NCBI GenBank assembly: GCA_039806065.1
Contig: JBDKJS010000178.1
Span: forward strand, 1-26,541
Direction of reading: 5' to 3'
DNA length: 26,541 nt
Origin: JBDKJS01 sp039806065
GTDB lineage: Bacteria > Bacteroidota > Bacteroidia > AKYH767-A > 2013-40CM-41-45
In this document: positions 23,701 to 26,541 of the stretch, piece after piece
Numbering within the stretch: position 1 is the first letter of the stretch
Layout of the letters: the number at the start of each line of letters is the position of its first letter
Notes under the pieces: model-generated
What the model was told of the DNA's origin: nothing
Seen by the model: only the letters and a program-made list of their open reading frames with translations
Databases searched by the model: none
Made by a program: the position numbers and the translations under genes

Positions 23701-26195
23701 CTGGTTCCGCCAGACGGGGACCAGCTGTAGGTATATGGGGATGTTCCTCCGGATGCAGTTACCACTGCTGAACCATTGTTACCTCCATTACATAGCACAT
23801 TGGTAGTACTGGAAACGTTGGCAGTTAAAGTACTAGGTTGCGTTACTGTAGCACTTTGAGATCTTGTACAACCTCTACTGTCAGTCACAGTCAAGGTATA
23901 AGTTCCTGCAGCTATACTATTAATATCAGCAGTAGTACTACCACCAGGAGACCATGAATACGTATAGCCTGGAGTTCCACCGCTAATCGTACTATTAATA
24001 CTTCCTGTAGCGGATCCATTACAGAGCGCTGCTGTAGGTATTAATGCAATATTTACTATCGTAGGTTGTGTTATGATTACTGTTGTTGACGTTGTGCAAT
24101 TGTTGGCGTCTCTTACAGTGCACGTGTACGTTCCTGCGCTCAATCCAGAAGCTGTAGCACTAGAACCACCACTTGGCGACCAAGAATAAGTATAACCTGG
24201 TGTTCCACCTGTTACACTTACGCTTGCCTGACCATTATTTCCACCGTTGCAACTCACATTGCTTTGGGTTGCTATACTAGCTATTAATGTTGGTGGCTGC
24301 GAAATATTTGCGGTAGCCTGTGCACTACAGCCATTGGCACCTGTAGCTGTTACTGTATAACTACCAGGACTTAAATTGCTTGCGGTCGCTGAAGTACCCC
24401 CACTAGGAGACCAAGAATAAGTTACTGGTGCCGGAATTCCTGATAGGGAAACTGTTGCACTACCGTTGTTAGAACCGTTGCAAGTAACATTAGTTGAAGA
24501 TATACTTATAGCAGTTACGCCTTGGAGAATATTAAATGTTTGCGATGTTGTACAATTGTTGTTATCTACAACTGTTACGGAATATGATCCAGGAGGTAGG
24601 TTTGATATAGTATTACTACCACTGATGCCTGTAGCAGTTTGAATGATAGTTCCTGTGCCATTGCGCCAAACGTAAGAGTATGGAGAACTACCGTTTCCTG
24701 TAGCAGTTGCACTTCCTGTGCCACCTGCACAAGGAGCATTGATAGTGGTTACATTAGGTGCAGTACAACAACCAAGTTCGGCAAAGAAAGTGTAAACAGC
24801 ATCGCCATTACAAGCGAATGAAGTCCATGATCCAGTTTCTCCATCGCCATAGGTATCAATAATCACATTTAAGTTAGCTCCTGGCACACACATGGCTGCA
24901 GGATCTGTTCTTATACTAAAACAAAATGTCCAATCACATAAATTACTTGGATTGTTGTCACCATAATTATCACCTGGATTTCCATCTGGATAGCCTCCAT
25001 TGCCATCTCCTAAGGGTGAGTCATAATAAAAGCCTGATCCCGTGGTTAAACCTGTAGCTACTGATGTAAAGCTTCCATTGTACCAATTCCATTGTCCAGC
25101 TCCTGAGCAATTTGCCGGATTGGTGAAGGTGAGTGTACTCATATCCCATCCTGGACCAAAATTAGGAATAACGGCATGTAGCCAGTTAACACTTGTTTGG
25201 CTATAATCTGAAATGGTAAAACAAAAATTTACCAATTGCCCCGGTAAGTAGGTACCATTAAGCGGAGTTGGATTTACAGTAAGGGCACTTTGAATTACAC
25301 AACCTGCACAGTCTCTATTATTTTGTAATTCTAAATTAAATGAGCATTGCTCTGATAAATTGGCGCCACTTATTTGTAAATAATACTGACCTGCAGCAAG
25401 TCCATTAAATGAAGTATTTAATATACCATTGGCACCTACAGCACATCCGCGCGGAACTAAATTGTTGCAGTTACTTCCAGTATATAAAGCCATATTTGGA
25501 TTGGTTATTCCAGTAATTTTTACATTAAGTGTGGGTGCAGTAATGGTGAATCTATACCAGACATCGGCAGCATTTGCAGCTTGATTTCCGGACGGTTGGC
25601 AGTTATTTAATGAAGTGTAGGGTACTTCAGCAGTAGCACAAACATTGGTAGCTGAAGTGTTCAGTAAAGCTCCAGCACCGCTTGGGCAGGCGGCAGGTAA
25701 AGGTAAAGTGCCTAAATTTTGTGCACCACTACAGGCATCATTAGCTGGTGCCGGACCGGCACATGTGCTATTGCATGAACTTGCGGGATTTGAAATGCAA
25801 CTAATAGCTGCTATCCATCCTGGTCTTGTATTCGATGCGTTAGAAGTAAAAGATATGGTAATACAACCTGAAGATGCTGTAATAATTCCAGGACCTACAG
25901 TACCTGAGTAGGTTCCTAATAATGGCGCTGATGTATTAGGCCCATTGTAAATTCTTAAAATATCAAAATTAGTTTCAGTATAAAAGAAACTGAAATTTAG
26001 CACAATAGCATTACCTGGTGTTGGCGAACAAAAAGTTTGAACAAGACTGGCGTTATTACCATAGTTCCCTGTTCCTCCATTGTCATAGAAGGTACCTGTA
26101 CAGGTATTAATTGTACTCGTGGTCATATTGTAGGATTGGGCTTGCGCGTGAAATCCTAAAACGGTGACCAACAGTAAAGAATATAAAAATTTCAT
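8466..26195 (-). CDS. Giant SprB-repeat surface adhesin-like protein with type B T9SS sorting domain (5,909 aa)
   Basis: One uninterrupted frame of 5,910 codons including TAA. Order of parts: signal peptide (1-19), CUB-like domain (21-133), cysteine-rich beta module (about 149-297), second beta module with a Gly/Asp-rich loop (about 299-477), 66 SprB-type repeats (478-5496), two divergent Ig/PKD-like units (5497-5651), two PKD domains (5652-5818) and a type B CTD (5819-5909). The CTD means export by Sec and then the type IX secretion system to the cell surface. SprB of Flavobacterium johnsoniae is a similarly huge mobile adhesin used in gliding; whether this cell glides cannot be told. The sequence is rich in Asn, Ser, Thr and Gly, with two Cys per repeat, as expected for extracellular disulfide-stabilised Ig-like units. 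Start ATG 26193-26195 gives a clean signal peptide. I leave the symbol blank because the family is large and orthology to sprB is unproven. It diverges from the gene at 26386 and converges on 7439-8368. Confidence 0.95.
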   Translation of the reverse strand: MKFLYSLLLVTVLGFHAQAQSYNMTTSTINTCTGTFYDNGGTGNYGNNASLVQTFCSPTPGNAIVLNFSFFYTETNFDILRIYNGPNTSAPLLGTYSGTVGPGIITASSGCITISFTSNASNTRPGWIAAISCISNPASSCNSTCAGPAPANDACSGAQNLGTLPLPAACPSGAGALLNTSATNVCATAEVPYTSLNNCQPSGNQAANAADVWYRFTITAPTLNVKITGITNPNMALYTGSNCNNLVPRGCAVGANGILNTSFNGLAAGQYYLQISGANLSEQCSFNLELQNNRDCAGCVIQSALTVNPTPLNGTYLPGQLVNFCFTISDYSQTSVNWLHAVIPNFGPGWDMSTLTFTNPANCSGAGQWNWYNGSFTSVATGLTTGSGFYYDSPLGDGNGGYPDGNPGDNYGDNNPSNLCDWTFCFSIRTDPAAMCVPGANLNVIIDTYGDGETGSWTSFACNGDAVYTFFAELGCCTAPNVTTINAPCAGGTGSATATGNGSSPYSYVWRNGTGTIIQTATGISGSNTISNLPPGSYSVTVVDNNNCTTSQTFNILQGVTAISISSTNVTCNGSNNGSATVSLSGIPAPVTYSWSPSGGTSATASNLSPGSYTVTATGANGCSAQATANISQPPTLIASIATQSNVSCNGGNNGQASVSVTGGTPGYTYSWSPSGGSSATASGLSAGTYTCTVRDANNCTTSTTVIITQPTIVNIALIPTAALCNGSATGSINSTISGGTPGYTYSWSPGGSTTADINSIAAGTYTLTVTDSRGCTRSQSATVTQPSTLTANVSSTTNVLCNGGNNGSAVVTASGGTSPYTYSWSPSGGTSTTASGLTAGSYTVTIRDANNCTATAIANITQPAVLTVSIPTSTNVSCNGGNNGSATVSASGGVAPYTYSWSPTGGSNATANGLSAGSYTVTVRDANNCIQTSSITISQPNPVQGSVGSITDASCQGSNNGSATINASGGTAPYTYSWAPSGGNTSSASNLAAGNYAVTITDNRGCSDIVSLTISQPSQLVINTISQSNALCNGSNDGAISIDVSGGTAPYSYLWSPGGYNTSSIAGLSAGNYSVQVTDANGCIRTRNYTIGQPTILSATTSSTSVLCNGGSNGNATVVPSGGTAPYTYLWTPGGSTSSNITGLTAGSYAVQVSDAHGCNITRSVSISEPSPLNYTYTSIPSTCGSSNGSASIVTTGGIGPYTYSWAPSGGTGASANNLAAGAYTVTIRDANNCITIASIGVSNSSGPSVNIISSQNVSCFGGSNGSASATTSGGSGTLTYSWSPAGGNNSSASGLAAGNYTITVTDANNCQATASVTISQPTTVTVNATTISNVTCFNSNNGSATVLATGGTAPYTYSWSPTGGTNASASNLSPGTYTVTATDSRGCTDQTTIVITQPPILAGNISTINHASCNGSTDGFATVTANGGTAPYTYTWNPGNITNATISNIGAGTYTATILDNNGCSVNVNAIINHPIVLDATITGNTHVSCNGGNNGSATVSANGGTAPYTYSWSPSGGNNATANNLSAGNYQVTITDANGCSTDETVTINQPSSLTANITNATPPLCNGGTNGSATVNVLGGSAPYSYLWSPGGMTTSSVSNLSAGSYTITITDINGCTTTASVSISQPPILTSNILSSTNVSCQGGTNGMASVSVIGGTPSYTYLWSPSGLTNSTANGLSAGTYSVLVTDANGCTSTSNVTLSQPSALTTSISNTTNVSCFNNTNGSASVTASGGTAPYNYLWNPGSSTTATINNLASGTYSVTTTDNNGCTSIAVATISQPAALTATINNSNNVTCFNGNNGSATAIGSGGTLPYTYSWSPSGGNSASANNLTAGGYTINITDANGCNANASVNISQPTILSANIIVNDASCNGGSNGGASVTANGGTAPYSYSWTPGGFNTSGISNLSAGSYTVTITDLNNCTTIATANISEPAAIQITNNALTNLLCNNGTNGAIDINVFGGTQPYSYNWNPGNLSLQDINNLSAGTYSLTVTDLNNCTATHSVTLTEPSPITYTSIVTAATCGNANGSASISASGGNAPYTYQWAPNNSNSANASNLVAGGYTVTITDANGCSETASIAVSNTSGPITGVVSSTNVLCNGGNSGSAIGQVVGGTGIINYNWAPSGGNSINASNLTAGTYIFTATDQNGCSSSSTVQIAEPPLLIASISSTNNASCNGSSDGSITSTVQGGLAPYSYAWSPSGGNTATAMNLVAGNYTITVTDGNGCSSQANTSISEPAVLTATTSLAAIISCNGASDGSAAAIAIGGTAPYNYAWSPSGGNTATAVNLTAGSYSVSINDANGCNTTSNIILTEPLPLTTIINASNLLCNSDNSGSATAIASGGTLPYQYAWSPTGGNNATANGLSAGNYQVSVTDANGCMSSNNISIQEPSALIANAIVTPLTCNGNNSGSISIQVNGGTSPYQYNWNPNVSSSNFASGLAAGNYSISVADANGCMATINTTVSEPATLASITSNVTNVTCNGAADGMGSIVVSGGIAPYTYNWSPSNINSSSASGLTAGTYQITITDNNNCTLIHSINISEPQPLSATANNTNTTCGSSNGSISITAVGGTPNYLYNWSPSVSSSNSGNSLVAGNYTITITDANNCIFTLQTNIADAGGPQVSLAVSNDVLCNGGNNGYLEATVSGGLAPLAYSWSPSGGNNLTASNLTAGFYTLNVTDANGCIGSVSTSINEPPALQNSLSSIPALCSGSNDGTILTNPNGGTAPYSFLWSNGSTSSTLTTISAGSYSLTITDAHGCTNTTNGNVTEPTALSGNIATSNATCASSNNGIATANINGGVSPYTFQWSNGNATAQNANLAAGIYQLVVTDANNCTLSLSANITEPLPLTISNATITPVGCNSGNDGSISVTAVGGTMPYSYTWSGSGSISNVANNLAAGNYIINVTDANGCSVSSSFIIDEPTSLTANINAINNVNCFGDSTGNIAITAAGGTTPYTYQWNGSTSTTNFANSLAAGSYSVTITDSNGCNTTINATITERPPLSVSTSETPATCFNSASGSIVLTTTGGTAPYSYNWNPSVSNANTASNLLSGTYSIQVTDVNGCQTQTISTITEPSLISADVTTSPSICGTASGSAFALPNGGVSPYTYSWSNGGNNNSINAAMPGAYQLTITDANNCTFDTTINIQNTSGPSIAATVATDALCFGSNTGTASVNATGGLLPYTYLWSNGSTNSTANNLNSGNYTVVVTDANNCAVTATVIIYEPPLLQAATTATEVICSGGNTGSANVSISGGTSPYSILWSNGSTNSLADSLTQGSYNVLITDSNGCTVNNTLTINEPAPLAINLTAVNTTCFGNSLGSINTSISGGIAPYSYLWNNGATSSNLTNLFAGAYSVQVRDINGCQVAGMTNIQQPDSLVTSLANLSNVSCFNGNNGSIITNTVGGTAPYNYTWANHSSNSNEIINATANSYSLTVVDINGCISVSSYTITQPDPISISLVNSENANCFGTNTGSLSFNTIGGIAPYSYSWTGSNSDSASATQLASGNYTITVTDANGCFNAINGTIQEPQPLTISISTQALLCNNDSSGMATAQITGGTQPYQYQWSNGDTTSIATHLNADSYQLTVTDINGCSNSLSTNIDEPAPLNIASTITNASCNQINDGIVSLNISGGTPSYSFQWTPNISSTNIGSNLPAGNYQINVIDVNGCAEQIAVAITQPTTLTAQVQQTILPLCNGDMNGQININVVGGTAPYNFQWNTGATTEDLSNIGAGNYNVNVSDAQNCTFNLAITLTEPQALLTTIFNIAQVQCFGDSNAALVANPVGGTAPYTYAWSNNTFAPSISGLIAGTYNVTVTDSNNCVATASTTVNEPDLLQGAITASHVVCNGGHDGSLSTNIIGGTGPYSYSWSNGNTTSSINQLYANNYAITVTDANGCVWNGIETINQPIMLATVNYNTSATCNSSNGGISVNGVGGTAPYTYLWSNGISSNVMSNVVAGTYTLTLTDANNCALDTTFAIQNINGPSLSAGTVSNVSCYGGNNGSASLTLSSGTAPFTYLWSNGATADSAGSLSAGTYYVEVTDANSCIGATTITITEPNPLSSQISGGNVLCHSDTTGSANVIASGGTGNYHYHWSNGDTISNIINLSAGIYSVTITDDNGCTTTNSIEVTQPSPLTISGTTQSPSCSQATGSIIISTSGGTGPYTYIWQGATSNSSIASQLAAGNYEVTITDFNGCNIMQSYTLIDLDGPSIVALNAYPTLCQGNNTGSINLTVANGTQPISYLWSNGSTNQNLSNIIAGSYAVQVTDANGCSTSSSVFVNEPLALQAVANTTNTLCYNSMDGIANITVQGGTAPYQYNWANGDSAAYSSSLSAGNYTVNIVDANGCNTLINFDINQPPLLNTSLAATPVTCFGGSSGSIVTTTSGGTAPYTYSWFPSNDTISNPQNLSAGNHTVIINDANGCQTTSNISITETDSITTFAEAVPAACGQSNGSIILTPTGGASPYTITWNNGSIGNSLIGIPSGSYSATIEDANGCIATHTASISDLNGPNIAVANINHVNCFGTNSGSAEIGITNGQAPYTILWSNNETTSSIQNIVAGNYTVQVTDANGCSANESIIIQEPNALQLAFNISDVKCYQGADGSARILVSGGTLPYTYQWSNSAASDSISSLTAGTYAIHVTDANGCSSTAQAIIQSPPMIVSNSSWVAPSCVGGTNGSATFNLSGGTGNFNYNWNTGHSVATATNLTTGMYQVIGYDDNGCSVTGTFNIPDGIVLNANAITTNSNCGQLNGAAQINITNGRSPYQYAWNNGGNTSTATNLASGNYSVLILDADGCQTTLTLNVDDNNGPNLTAQSNSQVSCYGGANGSASATITSGNGPFTYLWSNGSTTSQINNLIAGNYSVTVTDINGCTTSESLTINEPSNLVVSSNSNSASCNQSNGTASVSIQGGISPYQILWNTNDTAANIYNLLSGTYTAIITDNNGCTINIAEQVLNSNGPTITLNGVTNNNCYNCNNGTIHTQVIGGTAPYQFAWQPNVSSSDSALNLPAGTYQIIVTDATGCTASITTTLTQPNPVEITAQAINATCGTFNGSATAQAIGGIAPYSYEWIGTGQTSATINNLAPGIYQVLVRDAFGQSDTATISISNISGPSISVSQVNQVSCANGNNGSISVIPIGGNSPYIYSWSHAPIGTNTANNLSAGNYTVAVTDANGCTSSQSISITEPSPITLNLSNQSANCNASNGSATATVSGGSAPYNYHWSTGDTNNTANSLASGVYTITVTDSNACSVTDTVQVSNIGVGTLSASVQSNVTCFNGSNGSATVTINGGTAPFTYNWTPGGFNTASVNNLSANTYNIVVTDVNGCIASIPLNITQPNPIVTTTTATGTTCGQQNGTATALASGGNGNFNYLWFPSLQTTASIQNLYGGNYTVIATDANGCNDTATVSVGSGSTLNINPSIVQPACAGINNGAIILNTSGGTAPYNYNWNNGLGNIGSVFNLGAGNYSVTITDANGCTIQNAILLNTPPAITANISGNQNICAGASTTISAAVAGGTPPYAYAWNNGSLADVIHVTPANNTSYALTVTDVNGCAVNSNNLTIYHYPALQVQAVGTSAICQGQQASVSAVASGGSGNSYAYNWNNGAINTAAATFSLDRDSTFYLTVSNVCGTVNATVPIRVAPKPTADFNAPFQGCAPVAVNFFGSTNVIPNCNYQWNFGDNTTDTGAIVNHLFQTPGLYAVSLTVTTAEGCSDSKSISNAVRVFPKPNAAFEIDKYVATILNSTFQFDDESAGATDWYWNFGDGKGSSSDRNPAYTYTDTGSFQVMLVVSNNQGCLDTIYNSVVIEDDYAIYFPNAFTPNGDGKNDTFGPYGVGYSDMTMSIFDRWGMEIYYTESIDRFWDGTFQKSGELCQMDVYVYKIRIKDHKGIPHDYVGSVTLVK
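8742..8996 (-). other. PKD domain 2 of the giant protein
   Basis: Residues 5734-5818. It shows NAAFEIDKYVATILNSTFQF, WYWNFGDGKGSSSDRNP, YTYTDTGSFQVMLVV and the closing NNQGCLDTI. It lies directly before the sorting domain, the usual arrangement in type B T9SS cargo. Confidence 0.9.
8997..9242 (-). other. PKD domain 1 of the giant protein
   Basis: Residues 5652-5733. The PKD core is visible: ADFNAPFQGCAPVAVNF, then YQWNFGDNTTDTG, HLFQTPGLYAVSLTV and the closing cysteine EGCSDS. PKD domains are rigid Ig-like spacers or protein/glycan-binding units in secreted proteins. Confidence 0.9.
9243..9707 (-). other. Two divergent Ig/PKD-like units (67-68) closing the repeat array
   Basis: Residues 5497-5651. 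Both keep a cysteine near the start (NQNICAGAST, TSAICQGQQA) and one near the end (VNGCAVN, SNVCGTV), plus YAYAWNNG or YAYNWNNG. They lack the AGxYxVxxTDxNGC ending of true SprB repeats, having YALTVTDVNGC and FYLTVSNVCG instead. They look like the Ig-like spacer domains often found before PKD domains in T9SS cargo. Confidence 0.7.
9708..18089 (-). repeat. SprB repeat block 2: units 30-66, mostly W-S-N-G loop type
   Basis: Residues 2703-5496 hold 37 units averaging about 75.5 aa. The framework is that of block 1 (first Cys, GGxxPYxYxW, AGxYxVxxTDxNGC). The loop after the tryptophan is mostly S-N-G-S-T or a relative (N-N-G, S-N-N, N-T-G), about one residue shorter; only units 34, 42, 52, 60, 64 and 65 keep W-x-P. 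Class B units are numbers 35, 46, 49, 53, 57, 59, 61, 63 and 65. Units here are more diverged from one another than those of block 1. Unit 60 has an extra cysteine and unit 61 lacks its second one. Confidence 0.93.
9936..11972 (-). repeat. Strictly alternating B-A section (units 57-65) of the repeat array
   Basis: Residues 4742-5420. Units 57, 59, 61, 63 and 65 begin with the short C-x4-G signature (CGQLNG, CNQSNG, CGTFNG, CNASNG, CGQQNG). Units 58, 60, 62 and 64 have the longer C-x5-G form (CYGGANG, CYNCNNG, CANGNNG, CFNGSNG). B units 57, 59 and 61 end in a G-P join; 63 ends IGVG and 65 ends VGSG. The section therefore behaves as a dimeric repeat of about 150 aa inside the larger array. Confidence 0.8.
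18090..24764 (-). repeat. SprB repeat block 1: units 1-29, W-x-P loop type
   Basis: Residues 478-2702 hold 29 tandem units averaging about 77 aa. The typical unit runs: linker, C-N-G-G-N-N-G-S-A, G-G-T-A-P-Y-T-Y-x-W, S-P-S-G-G loop, L-S-A-G-x-Y-x-V-x-x-T-D-A-N-G-C, then I-S-Q-P. Unit 1 is degenerate (WRNGTG loop and a four-residue insertion), but units 2-29 all have W-x-P. Class B units, with C-x4-G and a terminal G-P, are numbers 10, 21 and 28. Unit 3 has an extra cysteine (C692). Units are clearly homologous in protein but differ widely at synonymous positions, so at DNA level this is not a simple tandem repeat. Confidence 0.93.
24765..25301 (-). other. Module 3 of the giant protein, with Gly/Asp-rich loop; family not recognised
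   Basis: Residues about 299-477, from CVIQSALTVNPTPLNG to AELGCC. It is beta-rich, has paired cysteines (for example NLCDWTFCF) and carries a striking loop at residues about 395-417 dense in Gly, Asp, Asn and Pro (LGDGNGGYPDGNPGDNYGDN). Such a loop resembles calcium-binding turns, but no known EF-hand or repeats-in-toxin spacing is exact. It joins directly to the first repeat through the CC pair at 476-477. Confidence 0.55.
25305..25751 (-). other. Cysteine-rich beta-sandwich module 2 of the giant protein
   Basis: Residues about 149-297, from PANDACSGAQNLG to LELQNNRDC. The NDAC-x-x-A opening, the central ADVWYRFT, then ALYTGSNC and GLAAGQYYLQISG, match the pattern of pre-peptidase C-terminal-like and related jelly-roll domains often found in secreted Bacteroidota proteins. 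About nine cysteines suggest several disulfides. The binding role is inferred only. Confidence 0.6.
25797..26135 (-). other. CUB-like N-terminal domain of the giant protein
   Basis: Residues 21-133. The segment has the CUB-type signature: an early FYDNGGTGNYGNN loop, then FSFFYTETNFDILRIYNGP (the F-x-x-E-x-x-D-x-L-x-I-Y-x-G core), then GxY/SG, a cysteine and FTSNAS, ending in GWIAAISC. In many CUB domains this E/D pair binds calcium, and E74 and D78 are placed to do so. Such domains are common at the N-termini of large Bacteroidota surface proteins and may mediate carbohydrate or protein binding; the ligand is unknown. Confidence 0.75.
26139..26195 (-). other. Sec signal peptide of the giant protein
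   Basis: Residues 1-19, MKFLYSLLLVTVLGFHAQA, have one basic residue, a hydrophobic core and an A17-Q18-A19 site for signal peptidase I, leaving Q20 as the mature N-terminus. There is no lipobox cysteine, so the protein is not a lipoprotein. Confidence 0.9.
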
Positions 26196-26230
26196 AGCAT
26201 AAGGTTTTTACACTTTTAACCTTGTTGCTT

Positions 26231-26248
26231 TATACCATAATAGGTATA
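26231..26248. promoter_or_regulatory. Perfect 6-6-6 inverted repeat upstream of the giant gene
   Basis: TATACC-ATAATA-GGTATA lies 36-53 nt before the ATG of the giant gene and 138 nt before the acetyl-CoA synthetase start. Dyad arms of this size and spacing fit a dimeric regulator's operator or a small 5'-leader hairpin. No family is assigned. In the whole 190-nt divergent gap (26196-26385) I found no convincing match to the Bacteroidota promoter pattern (TTTG, then TAnnTTTG). Confidence 0.4.
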
Positions 26249-26385
26249 CTGGGTTTAAAAATTTCTAATAAGTGTAAGATAATTGGTTAAATTTACATCT
26301 TTTTAAGATGATCCTTGAAAGAGCTTTTTTTTAACTGTAATAAATATGTAAGGAATTTATTAATTTAGTCAAAAAAATTAAAAGC

Positions 26386-26541
26386 ATGAAACCCCATCAG
26401 ATCAATACCTTTGAAGATTATAAGAAAGCATATCACAAAAGCATTGCCAATCCAGAAGCATTTTGGAGTGATATAGCCGATACTTTTGTTTGGAGGAAAA
26501 AATGGGAAAATGTCCTTAATTGGGATTTTCAAACACCGATG
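26386..26541 (+). CDS. acs: AMP-forming acetyl-CoA synthetase-like protein, N-terminal fragment
   Basis: The first 52 codons of a gene that runs off the window. It begins MKPHQINTFEDYKKAYHKSI, then NPEAFWSDIADTFVWRKKW and NWDFQTPM. The pattern (YxxxYxxSIxxPEAFW, then a Trp-rich W-x-x-x-W stretch and W-x-F) is that of the N-terminal domain of acetyl-CoA synthetase and closely related acyl-CoA synthetases. These enzymes activate acetate or short acids with ATP and CoA through an acyl-adenylate. The catalytic region is outside the window, so substrate cannot be checked; propionyl- or acetoacetyl-CoA synthetase is possible. ATG 26386 follows an A-rich leader (AAAAAAATTAAAAGC). It is transcribed away from the giant gene. 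Confidence 0.82.
   Translation, partial: MKPHQINTFEDYKKAYHKSIANPEAFWSDIADTFVWRKKWENVLNWDFQTPM

Noticed and set aside
9708..24764. Possible CRISPR array or satellite DNA because of the roughly 228-nt periodicity
   Set aside because: The period follows protein repeats; the DNA copies are diverged, the frame is open throughout and there is no short direct repeat with unique spacers.
8875..25911. Many open frames of 60-88 codons on the + strand, and in other - strand frames, within the giant gene
   Set aside because: They lie inside a single convincing 5,909-codon gene, follow the periodic composition of its repeats and have no family resemblance, signal or start context of their own.
26192..26200. 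Out-of-frame ATG-CTA-TGA overlapping the giant gene's start (minimal upstream ORF)
   Set aside because: Three codons including the stop could arise by chance, and there is no ribosome-binding signal or conservation evidence to support translational control.
26296..26310. Short palindrome CATCTT-TTT-AAGATG in the divergent gap
   Set aside because: A 3-nt spacer and weak arms in an A/T-rich stretch; no support beyond what chance would give.
26315..26368. Candidate promoter for the acetyl-CoA synthetase gene (TTG at 26315-26317; TAATTTAG at 26361-26368)
   Set aside because: The two elements are not at the spacing expected for the Bacteroidota primary sigma factor, and neither matches the consensus fully.

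Overview
The window looks like a Bacteroidota chromosome segment. RpoB and RpoC carry Bacteroidota-style sequence, genes start behind A/T-rich leaders with no Shine-Dalgarno, and a giant surface protein carries SprB repeats, PKD domains and a type B C-terminal sorting domain of the type IX secretion system (T9SS). Genus or family cannot be fixed from this sequence alone.

Layout. (1) Bases 1-7358, + strand: the rpoB gene, whose 5' end lies outside the window, then complete rpoC after a 77-nt gap. These are the beta and beta' subunits of RNA polymerase, and all catalytic and zinc residues checked are intact. A strong intrinsic terminator at 7376-7413 ends the unit. (2) Bases 7439-8368, + strand: a 309-aa secreted, probably outer-membrane beta-barrel protein of unknown function, starting only 25 nt after the terminator. 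(3) Bases 8392-8422: a bidirectional terminator between convergent genes. (4) Bases 8466-26195, - strand: one uninterrupted 17.7-kb gene filling two thirds of the window. It encodes a 5,909-aa SprB-like surface protein: signal peptide, CUB-like domain, two further beta-rich N-terminal modules, about 66 SprB-type repeats, two divergent Ig/PKD-like units, two PKD domains and a type B CTD. (5) Bases 26196-26385: a divergent control region with a perfect 6-6-6 inverted repeat. (6) Bases 26386-26541, + strand: the first 52 codons of an AMP-forming acetyl-CoA synthetase-like gene, running off the window.

The housekeeping polymerase genes and the giant adhesin-like gene are adjacent but unlikely to be functionally linked. 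The giant protein should be exported by Sec to the periplasm and moved to the surface by the T9SS. No T9SS component or PorP/SprF-type partner is visible here. The main novelty is the internal organisation of the repeat array. There are two repeat classes (A and B). The interval between successive B repeats shrinks from 11 to 2 units towards the C-terminus and ends in strict A/B alternation. A loop motif switches abruptly between units 29 and 30. Cysteines number two per repeat almost without exception, and the main departure is a matched extra and missing cysteine in neighbouring units 60 and 61. The array is also strongly diversified at synonymous codon positions. No RNA genes, insertion sequences, CRISPR arrays or prophage genes were seen, and no gene-free stretch exceeds 300 bases.
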